NCBI GenBank assembly: GCA_000720375.1
Contig: JOAA01000027.1
Coordinates: 1-64,000 of the forward strand
Direction of reading: 5' to 3'
DNA: 64,000 nucleotides
Source of the DNA: Rhodococcus rhodnii
GTDB lineage: Bacteria; Actinomycetota; Actinomycetes; Mycobacteriales; Pseudonocardiaceae
Notes under the pieces: model-generated
The model's input: only the letters and a program-made list of their open reading frames with translations
Told to the model about the DNA's origin: nothing
Database searches by the model: none
Shown: positions 25,565 to 34,994 of the stretch, in pieces
Layout: the number at the start of each line of letters is the position of its first letter
Position numbering within the stretch: the stretch's first letter is position 1
Translations under genes and position numbers: made by a program

Positions 25565-28500
25565 GTGGTCACCAGGTTTCGCGCGCTCGACTTCGCGATC
25601 GTGCGGCTTTCGGCACGATCCTCGGGCGACGACTCGGCATCGCTGGACGAAGAACTGGACGTACACGCGTTCCTGCGCGAGGTGTGTGCTGATCCCTATG
25701 TCCGCGAGGCGATCGAGGTGTCCAGCCCTTCGCTCGCCGCTGCCCTGGACAAGATCAGCTCTGGTGCGCTCACCGATCCGGCCAAGCGGCGCCGCGCCGC
25801 GTTGTCGCTCAACCGGTACCTGGCCAGGATGACGCAGCGGCCGACCCCATTCGGCCTGATGGCCGGTGTCGCAGCCGCCCAGTTCGATGACCAGCCGAAG
25901 ATCCGGGTCGGGACCGAGCACCGCAGGCACGTACGCGTCGACCTGAGCTGGCTGGCCGAGGTGATTCGGCACCGCGAGACCGATCCGGCGGTGCTCTGCC
26001 GGCTACGGATCATCCGCAACGACCTCTGCTTCCTCCGGGGCGACAGGCTGGTGCTTCCGTTGGTACCAGAGGAAAGCGGCGTTCGCGGCCCGGACGACCG
26101 CGAGCGCACCATCCGGCACACCAGTCCGGTGCGTGCCGCACTGGCGGCCGCGCACACCCCGATCCCCTTTCCGGCACTGCTCGCACGGCTGGGCGCGGAA
26201 TTCCCGCAAGCAGGCGAGGAGGTGCTCACCAAACTGGTCACGCAGCTGGTGGCCCTGGAGTTCCTGGTCACCGACCTGCGCCCGCCCGCGACCACCGAGG
26301 ACCCGATCGCGCACGTACTCGCCCGCGGCGGTCCCGCGCCCGAGCTGGCGAAGGTCCGCGACGAGCTCGACCGCTATGCCGCCACCCCGGTCGGTCAGGG
26401 ACTCGACGCGCTGCGCGCCGTGACGGCCACCATGCGTGGCATCCACGACCAGGCCCAGTTGCTGCACGTCGATCTCGGCATGGATGCCGACCTCGTGCTG
26501 CCCGCCGCCGTCGCGGACGAGCTGGCCGCGGCCGCTGAAGTCGCCTGGCGGGTGGCCCCGCCGCGGCTGGCCCCTGCCGACGCGCTTGCCGCCTACCGCA
26601 TGGATTTCATCGAGCGGTACGGCACCGGCACCGTTGTGCGCATCAAGGACCTGCTCGATCCGGAACGCGGAATCGGCCCGCCGGCCGGGTACCTGTTGCC
26701 GCCGGGCAACCGGCCGGTCAGCGCCGGGCGCCCCGGCGAATCCGAACGCGATGCCACCTTGCTCGCGTTGGCCGAGCAGGCGGTCGCGCAGGGCGAGCGT
26801 GAAGTACTGCTGAACGAGGACACCATCGAGCGGCTCGCCCGCCCGGACGCCCCCGGCGAACGGGGTTCGTACGCCGAAATGTGCGCGCAGCTGCTCGCCG
26901 ACTCCGAAGACGCCTTGCGGCGTGGCGAGTTCCGGCTCGTCGGCGGTGGTGATGTGAACTTCACCCGGGTCGGCGCGTTGTTCGGCCGGTTCCTGCCGCT
27001 GGTCCCGCAGCTGCGGGACAAGGTCGCCGAGGTGGCCGCGGACCTCGTCGCCGAGGACGGGGCGATCCCGGCACAAGTGGTCACGCCGCCGCTGCATCCC
27101 CGGATGGCCAACGTGACGCAGGTGCCCAGGTTGACCAGTGAGGCGATGGTGTTCGGCGCGTACGCCGAGCGCCCGTCCGAGCTGAGCCTTGACCACCTCG
27201 GGATCACCGCGACCTTCGACCGGTTCGCTGTCGTGTCGCTAATGGACGGACGGGAGATCGCGCCGCTGGTGTTCCACTCGCTCAACCCGAACCTCGCCGT
27301 GCCGAACGCGGTGCGCCTGCTGATCGAGATCGGCGAGAGCCGCACTCCCTCCTGGCCGCTGTGGCACTGGGGCGCCGCCGCGGATCTGCCGTACCTGCCC
27401 CGGATTCGCCACGGCCGCACAGTGCTCAGCCCGGCGCGTTGGCTGCCCGACCCCCGGCTGCGTGCGGACCTCGGCCGCAGCGAGTGGCACCGGCTCTTCG
27501 AGTGCTGGCGAGCCGACTGGTCTGTGCCGCGGATCGTGTACGCCACTGCCGCGGGCGACCGCCGGATCCGGCTCGATCTTGACTCCGCTGCGGCCGTGGA
27601 GCTACTGCGCGCGGACCTCAGGAAGCGTCCGGAACTGGTGCTGCGAGAGGAACCCGCCGGCGGGGAGTTCGGCTCCGGCTGGGCACGCGGGCACGCCGCT
27701 GAGGTGGTCGTGCCGGTCGTGCCACTGCGCCCGGCCCGGCCAAGGCCTGCGGTCGCCGCGCGTCCCTTCGTCAGCCGGTCGTACCCACCGGGTGGGGAAT
27801 GGCTATACCTCAAGGTTTACGCCCACCGTGGCAGACACAGCGAGCTTCTCACCCACCACCTGCCCGCATTGGTGGCGCGGGCACAGCCGTTCAGCGACCG
27901 GTGGTTCTTCCTGCGCTACGCCGACCCGGCTCATCATCTGCGCGTGCGGTTCCATGGCGAACCGGACGCGCTCAACAGCGAACTACTGCCCATCACGCAC
28001 CGATGGGCGGCCGAGCTGATCGAGGCCGGACTGATCGCTGAGCTGGCGACCGGCACCTACCAGCCGGAGATCACCCGGTACGGCGGGCCGAGTGTGATCG
28101 ACGCCGCCGAACGCGCGTTCCACGCGGACTCGCAGTGCGTACTGGAACAGCTCATCCTGCGCGAGCAAGGAAAGCTTGAGCTGCCAATGGGTCTGCTGCT
28201 CGCCGCCAACCACCTCGAACTGGCGCGGCTGCTGCACGGCGACGACGGATGGCAGGATTGGCTGCTCGCGACCTTCGCGAAAGACAAGCACCACAAGGCA
28301 TTCCAGCAGTGCCGGCGCGAGGCCGTCCGGCTGCTCGATCGGGACCACCTGGGCCAGGAACTGCTGGACAGCTGGCGACGGCGGGCTCCGCTGCTTCGGG
28401 ACTACGCGAGAGCGCTGCGCGACGCCGCCAGCGGCGACGTGTCGAGCGCGTTCACCTCGATGCTTCACGTGCACCACAACCGCCTGAGCGGCGCCGGCCT

Positions 28501-28582
28501 CGACGAGGAACGTGACGCCTACGCCATCGCGCGCGGTGTCGTGCAGGCCCATCAGGACCGGGAACGACAGGAACGCCGATGA
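25565..28582 (+). CDS. Full-length LanB lanthipeptide dehydratase
   Basis: 1005 aa from GTG 25565, placed by AGGAGG 6 bases upstream; the open frame begins 31 codons earlier. The length and layout fit canonical LanB: an N-terminal glutamylation domain (about 1-740; FRALDFAIVRLSA near the start and the typical ALSLNRYLARMTQRPTPFGL segment) and a C-terminal SpaB-like glutamate-elimination domain (about 755-1000; GGEWLYLKVYAHRGRHSELL, WFFLRYADPAHHLRVRF). The enzyme uses glutamyl-tRNA to activate and then dehydrate Ser/Thr of the precursor to Dha/Dhb. Fusion of both domains argues for a lanthipeptide rather than a thiopeptide. The stop overlaps the LanC ATG by 4 bases. Confidence 0.93.
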   Translation: MVTRFRALDFAIVRLSARSSGDDSASLDEELDVHAFLREVCADPYVREAIEVSSPSLAAALDKISSGALTDPAKRRRAALSLNRYLARMTQRPTPFGLMAGVAAAQFDDQPKIRVGTEHRRHVRVDLSWLAEVIRHRETDPAVLCRLRIIRNDLCFLRGDRLVLPLVPEESGVRGPDDRERTIRHTSPVRAALAAAHTPIPFPALLARLGAEFPQAGEEVLTKLVTQLVALEFLVTDLRPPATTEDPIAHVLARGGPAPELAKVRDELDRYAATPVGQGLDALRAVTATMRGIHDQAQLLHVDLGMDADLVLPAAVADELAAAAEVAWRVAPPRLAPADALAAYRMDFIERYGTGTVVRIKDLLDPERGIGPPAGYLLPPGNRPVSAGRPGESERDATLLALAEQAVAQGEREVLLNEDTIERLARPDAPGERGSYAEMCAQLLADSEDALRRGEFRLVGGGDVNFTRVGALFGRFLPLVPQLRDKVAEVAADLVAEDGAIPAQVVTPPLHPRMANVTQVPRLTSEAMVFGAYAERPSELSLDHLGITATFDRFAVVSLMDGREIAPLVFHSLNPNLAVPNAVRLLIEIGESRTPSWPLWHWGAAADLPYLPRIRHGRTVLSPARWLPDPRLRADLGRSEWHRLFECWRADWSVPRIVYATAAGDRRIRLDLDSAAAVELLRADLRKRPELVLREEPAGGEFGSGWARGHAAEVVVPVVPLRPARPRPAVAARPFVSRSYPPGGEWLYLKVYAHRGRHSELLTHHLPALVARAQPFSDRWFFLRYADPAHHLRVRFHGEPDALNSELLPITHRWAAELIEAGLIAELATGTYQPEITRYGGPSVIDAAERAFHADSQCVLEQLILREQGKLELPMGLLLAANHLELARLLHGDDGWQDWLLATFAKDKHHKAFQQCRREAVRLLDRDHLGQELLDSWRRRAPLLRDYARALRDAASGDVSSAFTSMLHVHHNRLSGAGLDEERDAYAIARGVVQAHQDRERQERR

Positions 28583-29877
28583 CCACGCATATCGTGACCG
28601 AACTGACCGACCGGCTCGCCGACCCGGCCCGGGTGGCGGCGACGACAGACGCTCCTGGCAACGCGTTGCGGACGGACACCCGGGACATCACGCTGTGGAC
28701 CCCAGTGGGGCTGTCCGACGGCCATCCAGCGCTGGCACTGTTGTACGCCGAGCGCAGCGCGAGTGATCCCGGGCTGCGTAAGCACACCCATGCCCACCTA
28801 CAGGCCGCGATCACCTCGACGGCCCCACGACCGGGCGGGGGTCTGTTCGGTGGCCTCGCGGCAGTGGCGTTCGCGGCGCACGCGGCGGCCGCGGAGTCCG
28901 GTGGCTACCAGGCGATGCTCACGCAGTTCGACCAGGCGATCAGCCGGGAATGTCAGGCACTCGCCGCCCGCGACCGTGCGCGGATCGCCGACGGCCAGGC
29001 CATCGGCGGGTGGTCGGGTTACGACGTACCCGTGGGCATCACCGGTGTCGGCAGGCACCTGCTGGCCCGCTACCAGTTGACCGGAAACCAGACGGTGCTG
29101 GCCGCCTTGGAGAATGTACTGGCAACGCTGGTGGACATCGCGCTCGCCGACGACATCGACGTACGGGGGCGGCGCATGCCGGCGTGGTGGAACCACCACG
29201 ACACGGCGGGCACCCCGGCCGAAGGACACCTCAACTTCGGGATGGCACACGGCATTGGTGGTCCGCTGGCACTGCTGGCGCTCGCCCGGCAGGCCGGGGT
29301 GACAGTGTCCCGGCACGACGAGGCCATGCTGCGCACCCTGTCGTTGATGCGGAAATGGCGCCTCGACGACGAAACAGGCCCGTTCTGGCCGTACTCGGTC
29401 ACCGTGGACGGGCCCTCTCCTTCGGGCAGGTACCGCGAGGTGTGGTGCTACGGCGCCGCCGGCATCGGACGCGCACTGTTCCTGGCCGGGACCACACTGG
29501 ACGACGCGTCGTGGCGCGAAACCGCGCACGACGCGCTGCGTGGCGCGTTCACCATCGCCCTCACTGGGCACAACCAGATCCGGGACTCCGGACTGTGCCA
29601 CGGCTGGGCGGGCTTGCTGCAGATCGCCTCACGGATGGCGTTCGACACCAGGGACCGGTACTACGCCGAAACCGCGGACGAACTCGCTGTGCGGCTTGAA
29701 AAGGACTACGACCCGGAGGCACCGTTCGGGTTCCGCTACGACTACCCCGGCTCGGTCAGGCCGCTCGACCGCCCCGGTTTCCTGGAAGGCGCGGCGGGCA
29801 TCGCACTCGCCCTGCACTGCCACGCCACCGGCAGGCCACCGGTCACCGGCTGGGACGCACCGCTGCTGATCAGCTGA
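28579..29877 (+). CDS. LanC-type lanthionine cyclase
   Basis: 432 aa with the double alpha-barrel LanC pattern. Repeated GxxG segments are seen (GGLFGGLAAVAFAAHA, MAHGIGGPLALLALA, CYGAAGIGRALFLA, CHGWAGLLQIASRMA). The zinc ligands are the Cys of WCYGAAG and the Cys-His pair of LCHGWAG. LanC enzymes add Cys thiols to Dha/Dhb to form (methyl)lanthionine rings. It is translationally coupled to LanB. It is the last gene of the cluster; no transporter, immunity, protease or tailoring gene follows on this strand. Confidence 0.92.
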   Translation: MTTHIVTELTDRLADPARVAATTDAPGNALRTDTRDITLWTPVGLSDGHPALALLYAERSASDPGLRKHTHAHLQAAITSTAPRPGGGLFGGLAAVAFAAHAAAAESGGYQAMLTQFDQAISRECQALAARDRARIADGQAIGGWSGYDVPVGITGVGRHLLARYQLTGNQTVLAALENVLATLVDIALADDIDVRGRRMPAWWNHHDTAGTPAEGHLNFGMAHGIGGPLALLALARQAGVTVSRHDEAMLRTLSLMRKWRLDDETGPFWPYSVTVDGPSPSGRYREVWCYGAAGIGRALFLAGTTLDDASWRETAHDALRGAFTIALTGHNQIRDSGLCHGWAGLLQIASRMAFDTRDRYYAETADELAVRLEKDYDPEAPFGFRYDYPGSVRPLDRPGFLEGAAGIALALHCHATGRPPVTGWDAPLLIS

Positions 29878-29909
29878 TGCCGCATCATCGTTCACGACAA
29901 ACTGTCACA

Positions 29910-30638
29910 TCAGCTTGAGATGCCTGGTTCAGCCGGCGACTTGCGGCGTTTTTTCAGCAGTAGCAGGCCTCCCAGTACGCCGGCCACGGCAAGAGAAACG
30001 ACGACCGCGGGCCAACGGCTGGCCCCGACGGCGGATTGGGTGACCATGCCGGCCATACCGGCGAAGAACAGGACCGCGGATATGAGGCCGCCGTTCGGTG
30101 CCTCATAGTCGACGCGGCGCCACCAGCTTCGGCGCCTGCCGTTGTGCCACCCGACCTGGACAGCGAAAACGCTCATGCCAAGCAGGCCGATGGCGAGGTA
30201 GCCCGAGGTGAAGGTGGAGCGCCGGGGATGCTGCTCGGTCTCCAGCACGGTGTCGCTGGAAAGTTCGAGCAGAACCGGGTTGCCGCCGTAGTACACGGCG
30301 GTGAGCTGCATGCCGTCCCGGATCTGGTCCTGCCCGTGTTGCTCAGGCACAGTCACCCGAGTTGTGTCGTTACCGCGCACCTGCGGCGCGATCGCGCTCA
30401 CGTTGAGGGACCATCGTCGCTCCCCTGTCAACCAACGAAATCGAGAGCGGGTCTCGCGTTCCACAGTGGCCGGTCCACGGGCCAAGCAGTCCTCGCTCGC
30501 AGCACCAGTGCACGCCGCCACTTCAGTCAGTTCAGTCGGCCGCACCAAATCAGCCACAGTCTGCGCCCCCAACACAGCGCTGCCGGCCACAGCCGCCGCA
30601 CCCAGCACAAGCCACACCACCGGTCGCACCCGCCGCAC
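29910..30638 (-). CDS. Integral membrane protein of unknown function
   Basis: 242 aa from GTG 30638 (GGGGGTGAG upstream). There is one N-terminal membrane helix (VVWLVLGAAAVAGSAVLGAQ), an extracytoplasmic domain of about 110 residues with a Cys pair (VAACTGAASEDCLARG), then three more helices (about 145-165, 185-205, 208-228) and a basic C-terminus. No family recognised. It is convergent with LanC, ending 32 bases from it. It is not an obvious lanthipeptide exporter or immunity protein, though a role in immunity cannot be excluded. Confidence 0.65.
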   Translation of the reverse strand: MRRVRPVVWLVLGAAAVAGSAVLGAQTVADLVRPTELTEVAACTGAASEDCLARGPATVERETRSRFRWLTGERRWSLNVSAIAPQVRGNDTTRVTVPEQHGQDQIRDGMQLTAVYYGGNPVLLELSSDTVLETEQHPRRSTFTSGYLAIGLLGMSVFAVQVGWHNGRRRSWWRRVDYEAPNGGLISAVLFFAGMAGMVTQSAVGASRWPAVVVSLAVAGVLGGLLLLKKRRKSPAEPGISS

Positions 30639-30741
30639 GGCTCACCCCCGATTCACGAAGCCACCCCAACGACATCAGGGTTCCCGAACCCACACGGCTT
30701 TATCCCTGCCGATAAGCACGTTCCTGGCCGCTTGTCCGCAG

Positions 30742-30894
30742 CGCAAGGTGGCTGCCCGTAAGGCTCACGGCGGTGCAGGCCGGGTCCGCGCGGCTCGGTT
30801 CCCGGCCCGCAAGTCGTTGGAAGAGTTCGACTTCGACCATCAACGCTCACCAAAGCGCGAGACGATCGCCAACCTTGGGACGCTGGATCTAATC
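30742..30894 (+). pseudogene. Fragment of an IS21-family IstB ATP-binding helper gene
   Basis: In one plus-strand frame the bases read RAARFPARKSLEEFDFDHQR and then SPKRETIANLGTLDLI, which matches the conserved N-terminal region of IstB-type IS21 helper proteins (ARFPxxKxLExFDFxxQ). Neither the P-loop downstream nor the IstA transposase is present, so this is a remnant. It lies in the 250-base gap before the NACHT gene and marks past insertion activity there. The rest of 30639-30888 holds nothing recognisable. Confidence 0.7.
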
Positions 30895-33597
30895 AGTGGC
30901 GAGGACGATCGCCTCGTCGGCGCGGAGTTGCCCGTTCAGGCGCCTCTCCATCAGCAGCAGGCCCGCCGCGACCATCCGATAGGCATCGGCCGTTTTCGTC
31001 TTGACCAGATAGCGGTGGTCGGCATCGGCGGCGAGACACAATGCGGTGATCCTGAGGACGGCCGCGCTGACCCGATCAAGGGGATGTTCCCGGGATAGGA
31101 ACGGAGTAGCCGCACCGACCAACTTCTCTGCGACGACATTGATCCATTGTGGCGCGGGCGGTTTGCCCCTCGCGTTCGAAGGCAGGAGCTGTCGCTGACT
31201 TTCCCTGACCAACTCGGCGAGGTCGTCGAACAGGACAGCGCCGACCGAGTTCTCAATGTTGGTGCGGCCGATGAAGCTGAGGACGAACGCCTCGGGAAGA
31301 TCCGTGTCCGCGGCCGCTTGAACCGCTGTGGTCAACGCGAACCCGAACCGCGCGGCCGGATCTGCCATGTCACTTACGTTCCGGACAACAACCAGGTCTT
31401 CCAACCATCGGCCGCCGTCGGTGCTCCTGAACGTCGGGATCAGGCGCCGTTTGGTGATGCTGGCCCTGATGTCGATCAGCTTGGTTATGTCGGCACGGAT
31501 CTGCTCGGCCAGCAGTTCGGTGCTGACGACGTGCGGATGATGGGCCGGCGAAGGCGTCCACAACACGTTGCGCGACCGGTCATCGGTGACCCAGGCGCAG
31601 TGCAGAGTGCTGCCGATGGCGCGCTTGACCGACCGATCGTCCAGTTCGGACCAAGTCGGCTTGCGATACTTCTTCTCGGTGCCCGTTGTGCTGTTGACCC
31701 ACTTGATGAAGTCGTTGAGATCCTTCGGCCAGATCCCGGTCACCGGTTTGTCGTCCGGAACGAACTCGGCGAAGCCGTCGGGCCACGGGCCGGGAACGTC
31801 CTGCCGGAAAAGGTAATAGACCTTCCTGGTGATCGGATTCGGGCACACCCTGGTCCCGTTCGGGGTCCGGACCGTTTCCTGCAGCAGCCGGGTGGTCAGG
31901 ACGTTGGCGGCGAGCGAGCGGCGGTTGACGTCGGCGTCGTCCAGCAGCGCTTCGGCGAACAACTTGTTCAGCTGTTCATGCAGCCCGGGATCGAGGTCGC
32001 TGTCCTGTTCCGCGCAGTCGAACGCCAGCGACAGCGCGGTCACCGAGTTGTCGGCCAAGCAGGCACGGACGATCGGATCGGCGTCGGAGCGTGCCGTGTA
32101 GAGCAGCGTGGTCTCCCGCCACCACGTATCGTTGACGTTGTCGACGAGCGTCTGCACAAGCCCCTTCTCCCGGATGTGCAACGCCGTCAGGAACTCCTGG
32201 AAAGTGTGATGGGCGAAGGCGTACAGGCCGTTCTCCCGCTCGATGACCAGACCGTTGGAGCTGACGTCGGCGAGGAACTCGTCCGCGGTGACCGTACGCG
32301 AGATCCGCCGAAGGACGTTGTTGATCACTTCAAGGACTTCGGCCGTGCCCAGATCTCGTACGCGTGACTCCATCATGGTGTACGCGAGCTCGCGCAGAAC
32401 CGATTCCTTCTTGTCGCCTTGCATCGCGGTGTCGAGTTTCTTCGCCTGTTGCCTGCGGACCAGCATCACCTGGCAGATCTCGCCGTAGAGTTCCGAGCGG
32501 CTGCCCGGCAGCGCGCCCCGATGCTTGTGCACGTTGGCGATCATGGTCAGCAGCAACGGATTCACCGTCAGGGCTGCCAGGGCCGGCGCCTTGTGCAGGC
32601 GGCCGAGCAGGTCCTCGGCCTCGGCCTCGGCACGTCCGGCGACCTCGTCGTTGCTGCCCTTGGTCGTGTTCTTCTCGACCGCGAGGTACCAGCCACGGAT
32701 GAACCGCTGGATCTGTCTGTCGGTGAAACTGCGCACCTGCAATACCGCGGCCCCGTCGATCGGCGCGGATCGGTATCCCTGCGGCCGGGAAGCGAGGACG
32801 AAGTCGTTTTTCGGGTATCGCTTGATCTGGTTGTCCGCCCATTCGGACACTCGGCGGCGGTCGACGTCCCTGGCGACTTCGTCCAGTCCATCGAGCAGGA
32901 CAAGACAACGCCCCCGGCGCAGCTTTTGTTCGAACCATCCGGCAGGTTCGAGAATGTCCTGGTCCATCAGTGCCTTGCGGGCCAGATTGGCCAGGGATAT
33001 CCCGTTGACGATGATGGAGACGTGGTCACGTAAGTACAGCAGGATGGGGATCTTTCGACGCCTGTTCTTGAACGCGTGTCGTGCGGTGTAGCGCAACAAC
33101 GTAGTCTTTCCGCTGCCGGGCGCGCCAAGCATGGCCAGGATGGCGGGTTGTTTCTTGTCGAGGAAGTGCTCGATCGAGAGGCGGTCGCCGGTGCCCGCGG
33201 GATACTCGGCCAGCAGGCCGGTCGGGACTTCGTGCGGGTTGCGGTAATCGAGGCTCACGTCCACGAACACGTCGTCAAGGTCCGGCGTGAAGAATCCCAT
33301 CGTGGCCAGCCCTTTGAGGTCGATGAACCGCAGAGCGCTGCGAATGTGGTTGCGATAACGCCTGCCGAACCGGTTGAGGTGCCGGATGAGGAACTGGTCG
33401 ACCTGGTTGGCCGCCCGGTCTTGCCACCTTTTCTTCAGTTCGGTCAGTACGCCACCCGTCACACCGGTGATGAACAGTGCCACTTCGTAGCCGATGACAA
33501 CCGGCCACGTCGCGATTCCCGGCCACGCCAACGCGGCCGCGGGACCAGCCAGCGCCGCAGCCCCGAAGAGCAACGCGGGTAGGTTTTTTCCCGTCAC
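30889..33597 (-). CDS. Membrane-anchored NACHT-family STAND NTPase, possible anti-phage protein
   Basis: 902 aa from GTG 33597 with AGGAGG upstream. Residues about 8-52 form two hydrophobic helices, so the protein is probably membrane-attached with its NTPase in the cytoplasm. Walker A is GAPGSGKTT (158-166) and Walker B is LVLLDGLDE (232-240) followed by the small-residue-rich NACHT extension; VLASRPQGYR is the sensor-like segment. The region after about 430 is helical, without clear LRR, TPR or WD repeats. Bacterial NACHT proteins include proven anti-phage defence proteins that sense infection and cause arrest, but this subtype cannot be assigned. It is a single-gene unit between mobile-element debris and a monooxygenase. 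Confidence 0.82.
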   Translation of the reverse strand: MTGKNLPALLFGAAALAGPAAALAWPGIATWPVVIGYEVALFITGVTGGVLTELKKRWQDRAANQVDQFLIRHLNRFGRRYRNHIRSALRFIDLKGLATMGFFTPDLDDVFVDVSLDYRNPHEVPTGLLAEYPAGTGDRLSIEHFLDKKQPAILAMLGAPGSGKTTLLRYTARHAFKNRRRKIPILLYLRDHVSIIVNGISLANLARKALMDQDILEPAGWFEQKLRRGRCLVLLDGLDEVARDVDRRRVSEWADNQIKRYPKNDFVLASRPQGYRSAPIDGAAVLQVRSFTDRQIQRFIRGWYLAVEKNTTKGSNDEVAGRAEAEAEDLLGRLHKAPALAALTVNPLLLTMIANVHKHRGALPGSRSELYGEICQVMLVRRQQAKKLDTAMQGDKKESVLRELAYTMMESRVRDLGTAEVLEVINNVLRRISRTVTADEFLADVSSNGLVIERENGLYAFAHHTFQEFLTALHIREKGLVQTLVDNVNDTWWRETTLLYTARSDADPIVRACLADNSVTALSLAFDCAEQDSDLDPGLHEQLNKLFAEALLDDADVNRRSLAANVLTTRLLQETVRTPNGTRVCPNPITRKVYYLFRQDVPGPWPDGFAEFVPDDKPVTGIWPKDLNDFIKWVNSTTGTEKKYRKPTWSELDDRSVKRAIGSTLHCAWVTDDRSRNVLWTPSPAHHPHVVSTELLAEQIRADITKLIDIRASITKRRLIPTFRSTDGGRWLEDLVVVRNVSDMADPAARFGFALTTAVQAAADTDLPEAFVLSFIGRTNIENSVGAVLFDDLAELVRESQRQLLPSNARGKPPAPQWINVVAEKLVGAATPFLSREHPLDRVSAAVLRITALCLAADADHRYLVKTKTADAYRMVAAGLLLMERRLNGQLRADEAIVLATD

Positions 33598-33806
33598 GGG
33601 ACAAGATCCTCCTGCCTCGGCAGTCGAACAAAGCCCTCAGACTTTACGAGTCCATCGACCGGGATGTCCCACACGAAGTACACCGTATGAAGAATTGTGA
33701 CAGTGCTGATGTGCGTCCGAAGAACAGTCCTTGGGGTCTACCGTGTTCGACGAGCGGCCGTCCTGGCTGCGTTGACGGGTAGGCTCCGGGGCCGGGGGTG
33801 CGTGAC

Positions 33807-34994
33807 ATGCACACAGATGTGGATATCGCGGTGATCGGGTGCGGGCTGGGTGGGTTGACCCTGGCGATCGGTCTGCTGCGCCGGTCCGTTTCGGTGGCGG
33901 TGTTCGAGCAGACCTCCGAATTACGCGAAATCGGGGCCGGCGTGGCGATCGCGGCCAACGGAACCCGGCTGTTGCGGGAACTCGGTGTTGAGCTGGCAGA
34001 TGCCGGGAACATCCCGCCTTACCTGGAATTCCGCCGCTGGAACGACGGCGGGTTGATCTTCTCGCACGAGATCGGACGCTGGTATGAGGACCGCATGGGC
34101 GCGCCGATGGTCACCATGCATCGGGGCACGCTGCAGCGGATGCTCGTCGAGCAGGTGCCGAAGGAGCACGTTCACCTTGACCACCAGGTGACCGAACTCG
34201 TCGCGGAAAGCGGTGGGGTACGCCTGCGGTTCGCCAAGGCGCCGGATGTGGTGGCCAAGGTCCTGGTCGGCGTCGACGGCATGCGTTCCGTGGTCCGCCA
34301 CTACGTTGCTGGGGCGGTGTCACCGGTCTGTTCCGGTGAGATCGGGTTCCGTGGAGTGATCCCGGTGGGCGTGTCACCGAGTCTGCCCAATCCGACGTCG
34401 CTGCAGGTGTGGTGCGGTCCCAGAACCCATGCCATCACCTACGGCGTGGACGACGGGCGGCTGATCAACCTGCTGGCCGTGTCCGTACCCGACGAGATTC
34501 CGGCATGGACACGATCGACCAACCGTGTGCCCGCGAGTCGCGACGAAGCGCTCGCGATCTTCTCCCGCGCCGGATGGACAGGCAGCATGCTCGAACTCAT
34601 CCGCGGTATCGAGGGCGACATGCATTTCTGGGCGTTGCAGGAGTTGCCAGGTCTGCGCCGATGGAGCCGCGGCCGCGTGGTACTTGCTGGCGATGCCGCG
34701 CATGCGCCGCTGCCGCACCAGGGCCAGGGAGCAGGCCAAGCCATCGAAAGTGCCTACACCTTGGCCCACCTGCTGGCCGACGCCGGGCCGGACCAATATC
34801 AGCGCGCGTTCGACACCTACGAGCGGCTGCGCAGAAAACGCACCCGGCGGGTGCAGCACTACTCGCGGATGGCCGGCAAGCTGATGAAACTCACTGGCGG
34901 ATCCGTGCCACGACGCGACCACGACTTGGCGGACGTGGCGCGACGAATCGGCTGGATCCACGAGTACCGCGCCGACCTCGCCGTCCGCGCATGA
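33807..34994 (+). CDS. FAD-dependent aromatic monooxygenase, salicylate/3-hydroxybenzoate hydroxylase-like
   Basis: 395 aa from ATG 33807 (GTG 33798 is possible; GGGGG lies upstream). The GxGxxG FAD motif is VIGCGLGGLTLAIGLLR, the DG motif is LVGVDGMRSVVR, and the GD motif is GRVVLAGDAAHAPLPHQGQG with the conserved second-FAD-contact pattern. This is the group A flavoprotein hydroxylase family, which uses NAD(P)H and O2 to hydroxylate aromatic substrates. No degradation-pathway genes adjoin it, so the substrate is unknown; a tailoring role in secondary metabolism is possible. It abuts the convergent FHA-like gene. Confidence 0.88.
   Translation: MHTDVDIAVIGCGLGGLTLAIGLLRRSVSVAVFEQTSELREIGAGVAIAANGTRLLRELGVELADAGNIPPYLEFRRWNDGGLIFSHEIGRWYEDRMGAPMVTMHRGTLQRMLVEQVPKEHVHLDHQVTELVAESGGVRLRFAKAPDVVAKVLVGVDGMRSVVRHYVAGAVSPVCSGEIGFRGVIPVGVSPSLPNPTSLQVWCGPRTHAITYGVDDGRLINLLAVSVPDEIPAWTRSTNRVPASRDEALAIFSRAGWTGSMLELIRGIEGDMHFWALQELPGLRRWSRGRVVLAGDAAHAPLPHQGQGAGQAIESAYTLAHLLADAGPDQYQRAFDTYERLRRKRTRRVQHYSRMAGKLMKLTGGSVPRRDHDLADVARRIGWIHEYRADLAVRA

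Noticed and set aside
26003..27196. 397-codon antisense frame within LanB
   Set aside because: It has no domain similarity and lies wholly within a confidently assigned gene.
29910..30638. Lanthipeptide immunity or export protein
   Set aside because: The gene is convergent with LanC and shows no LanI, LanFEG or LanT similarity; left as unknown membrane protein.
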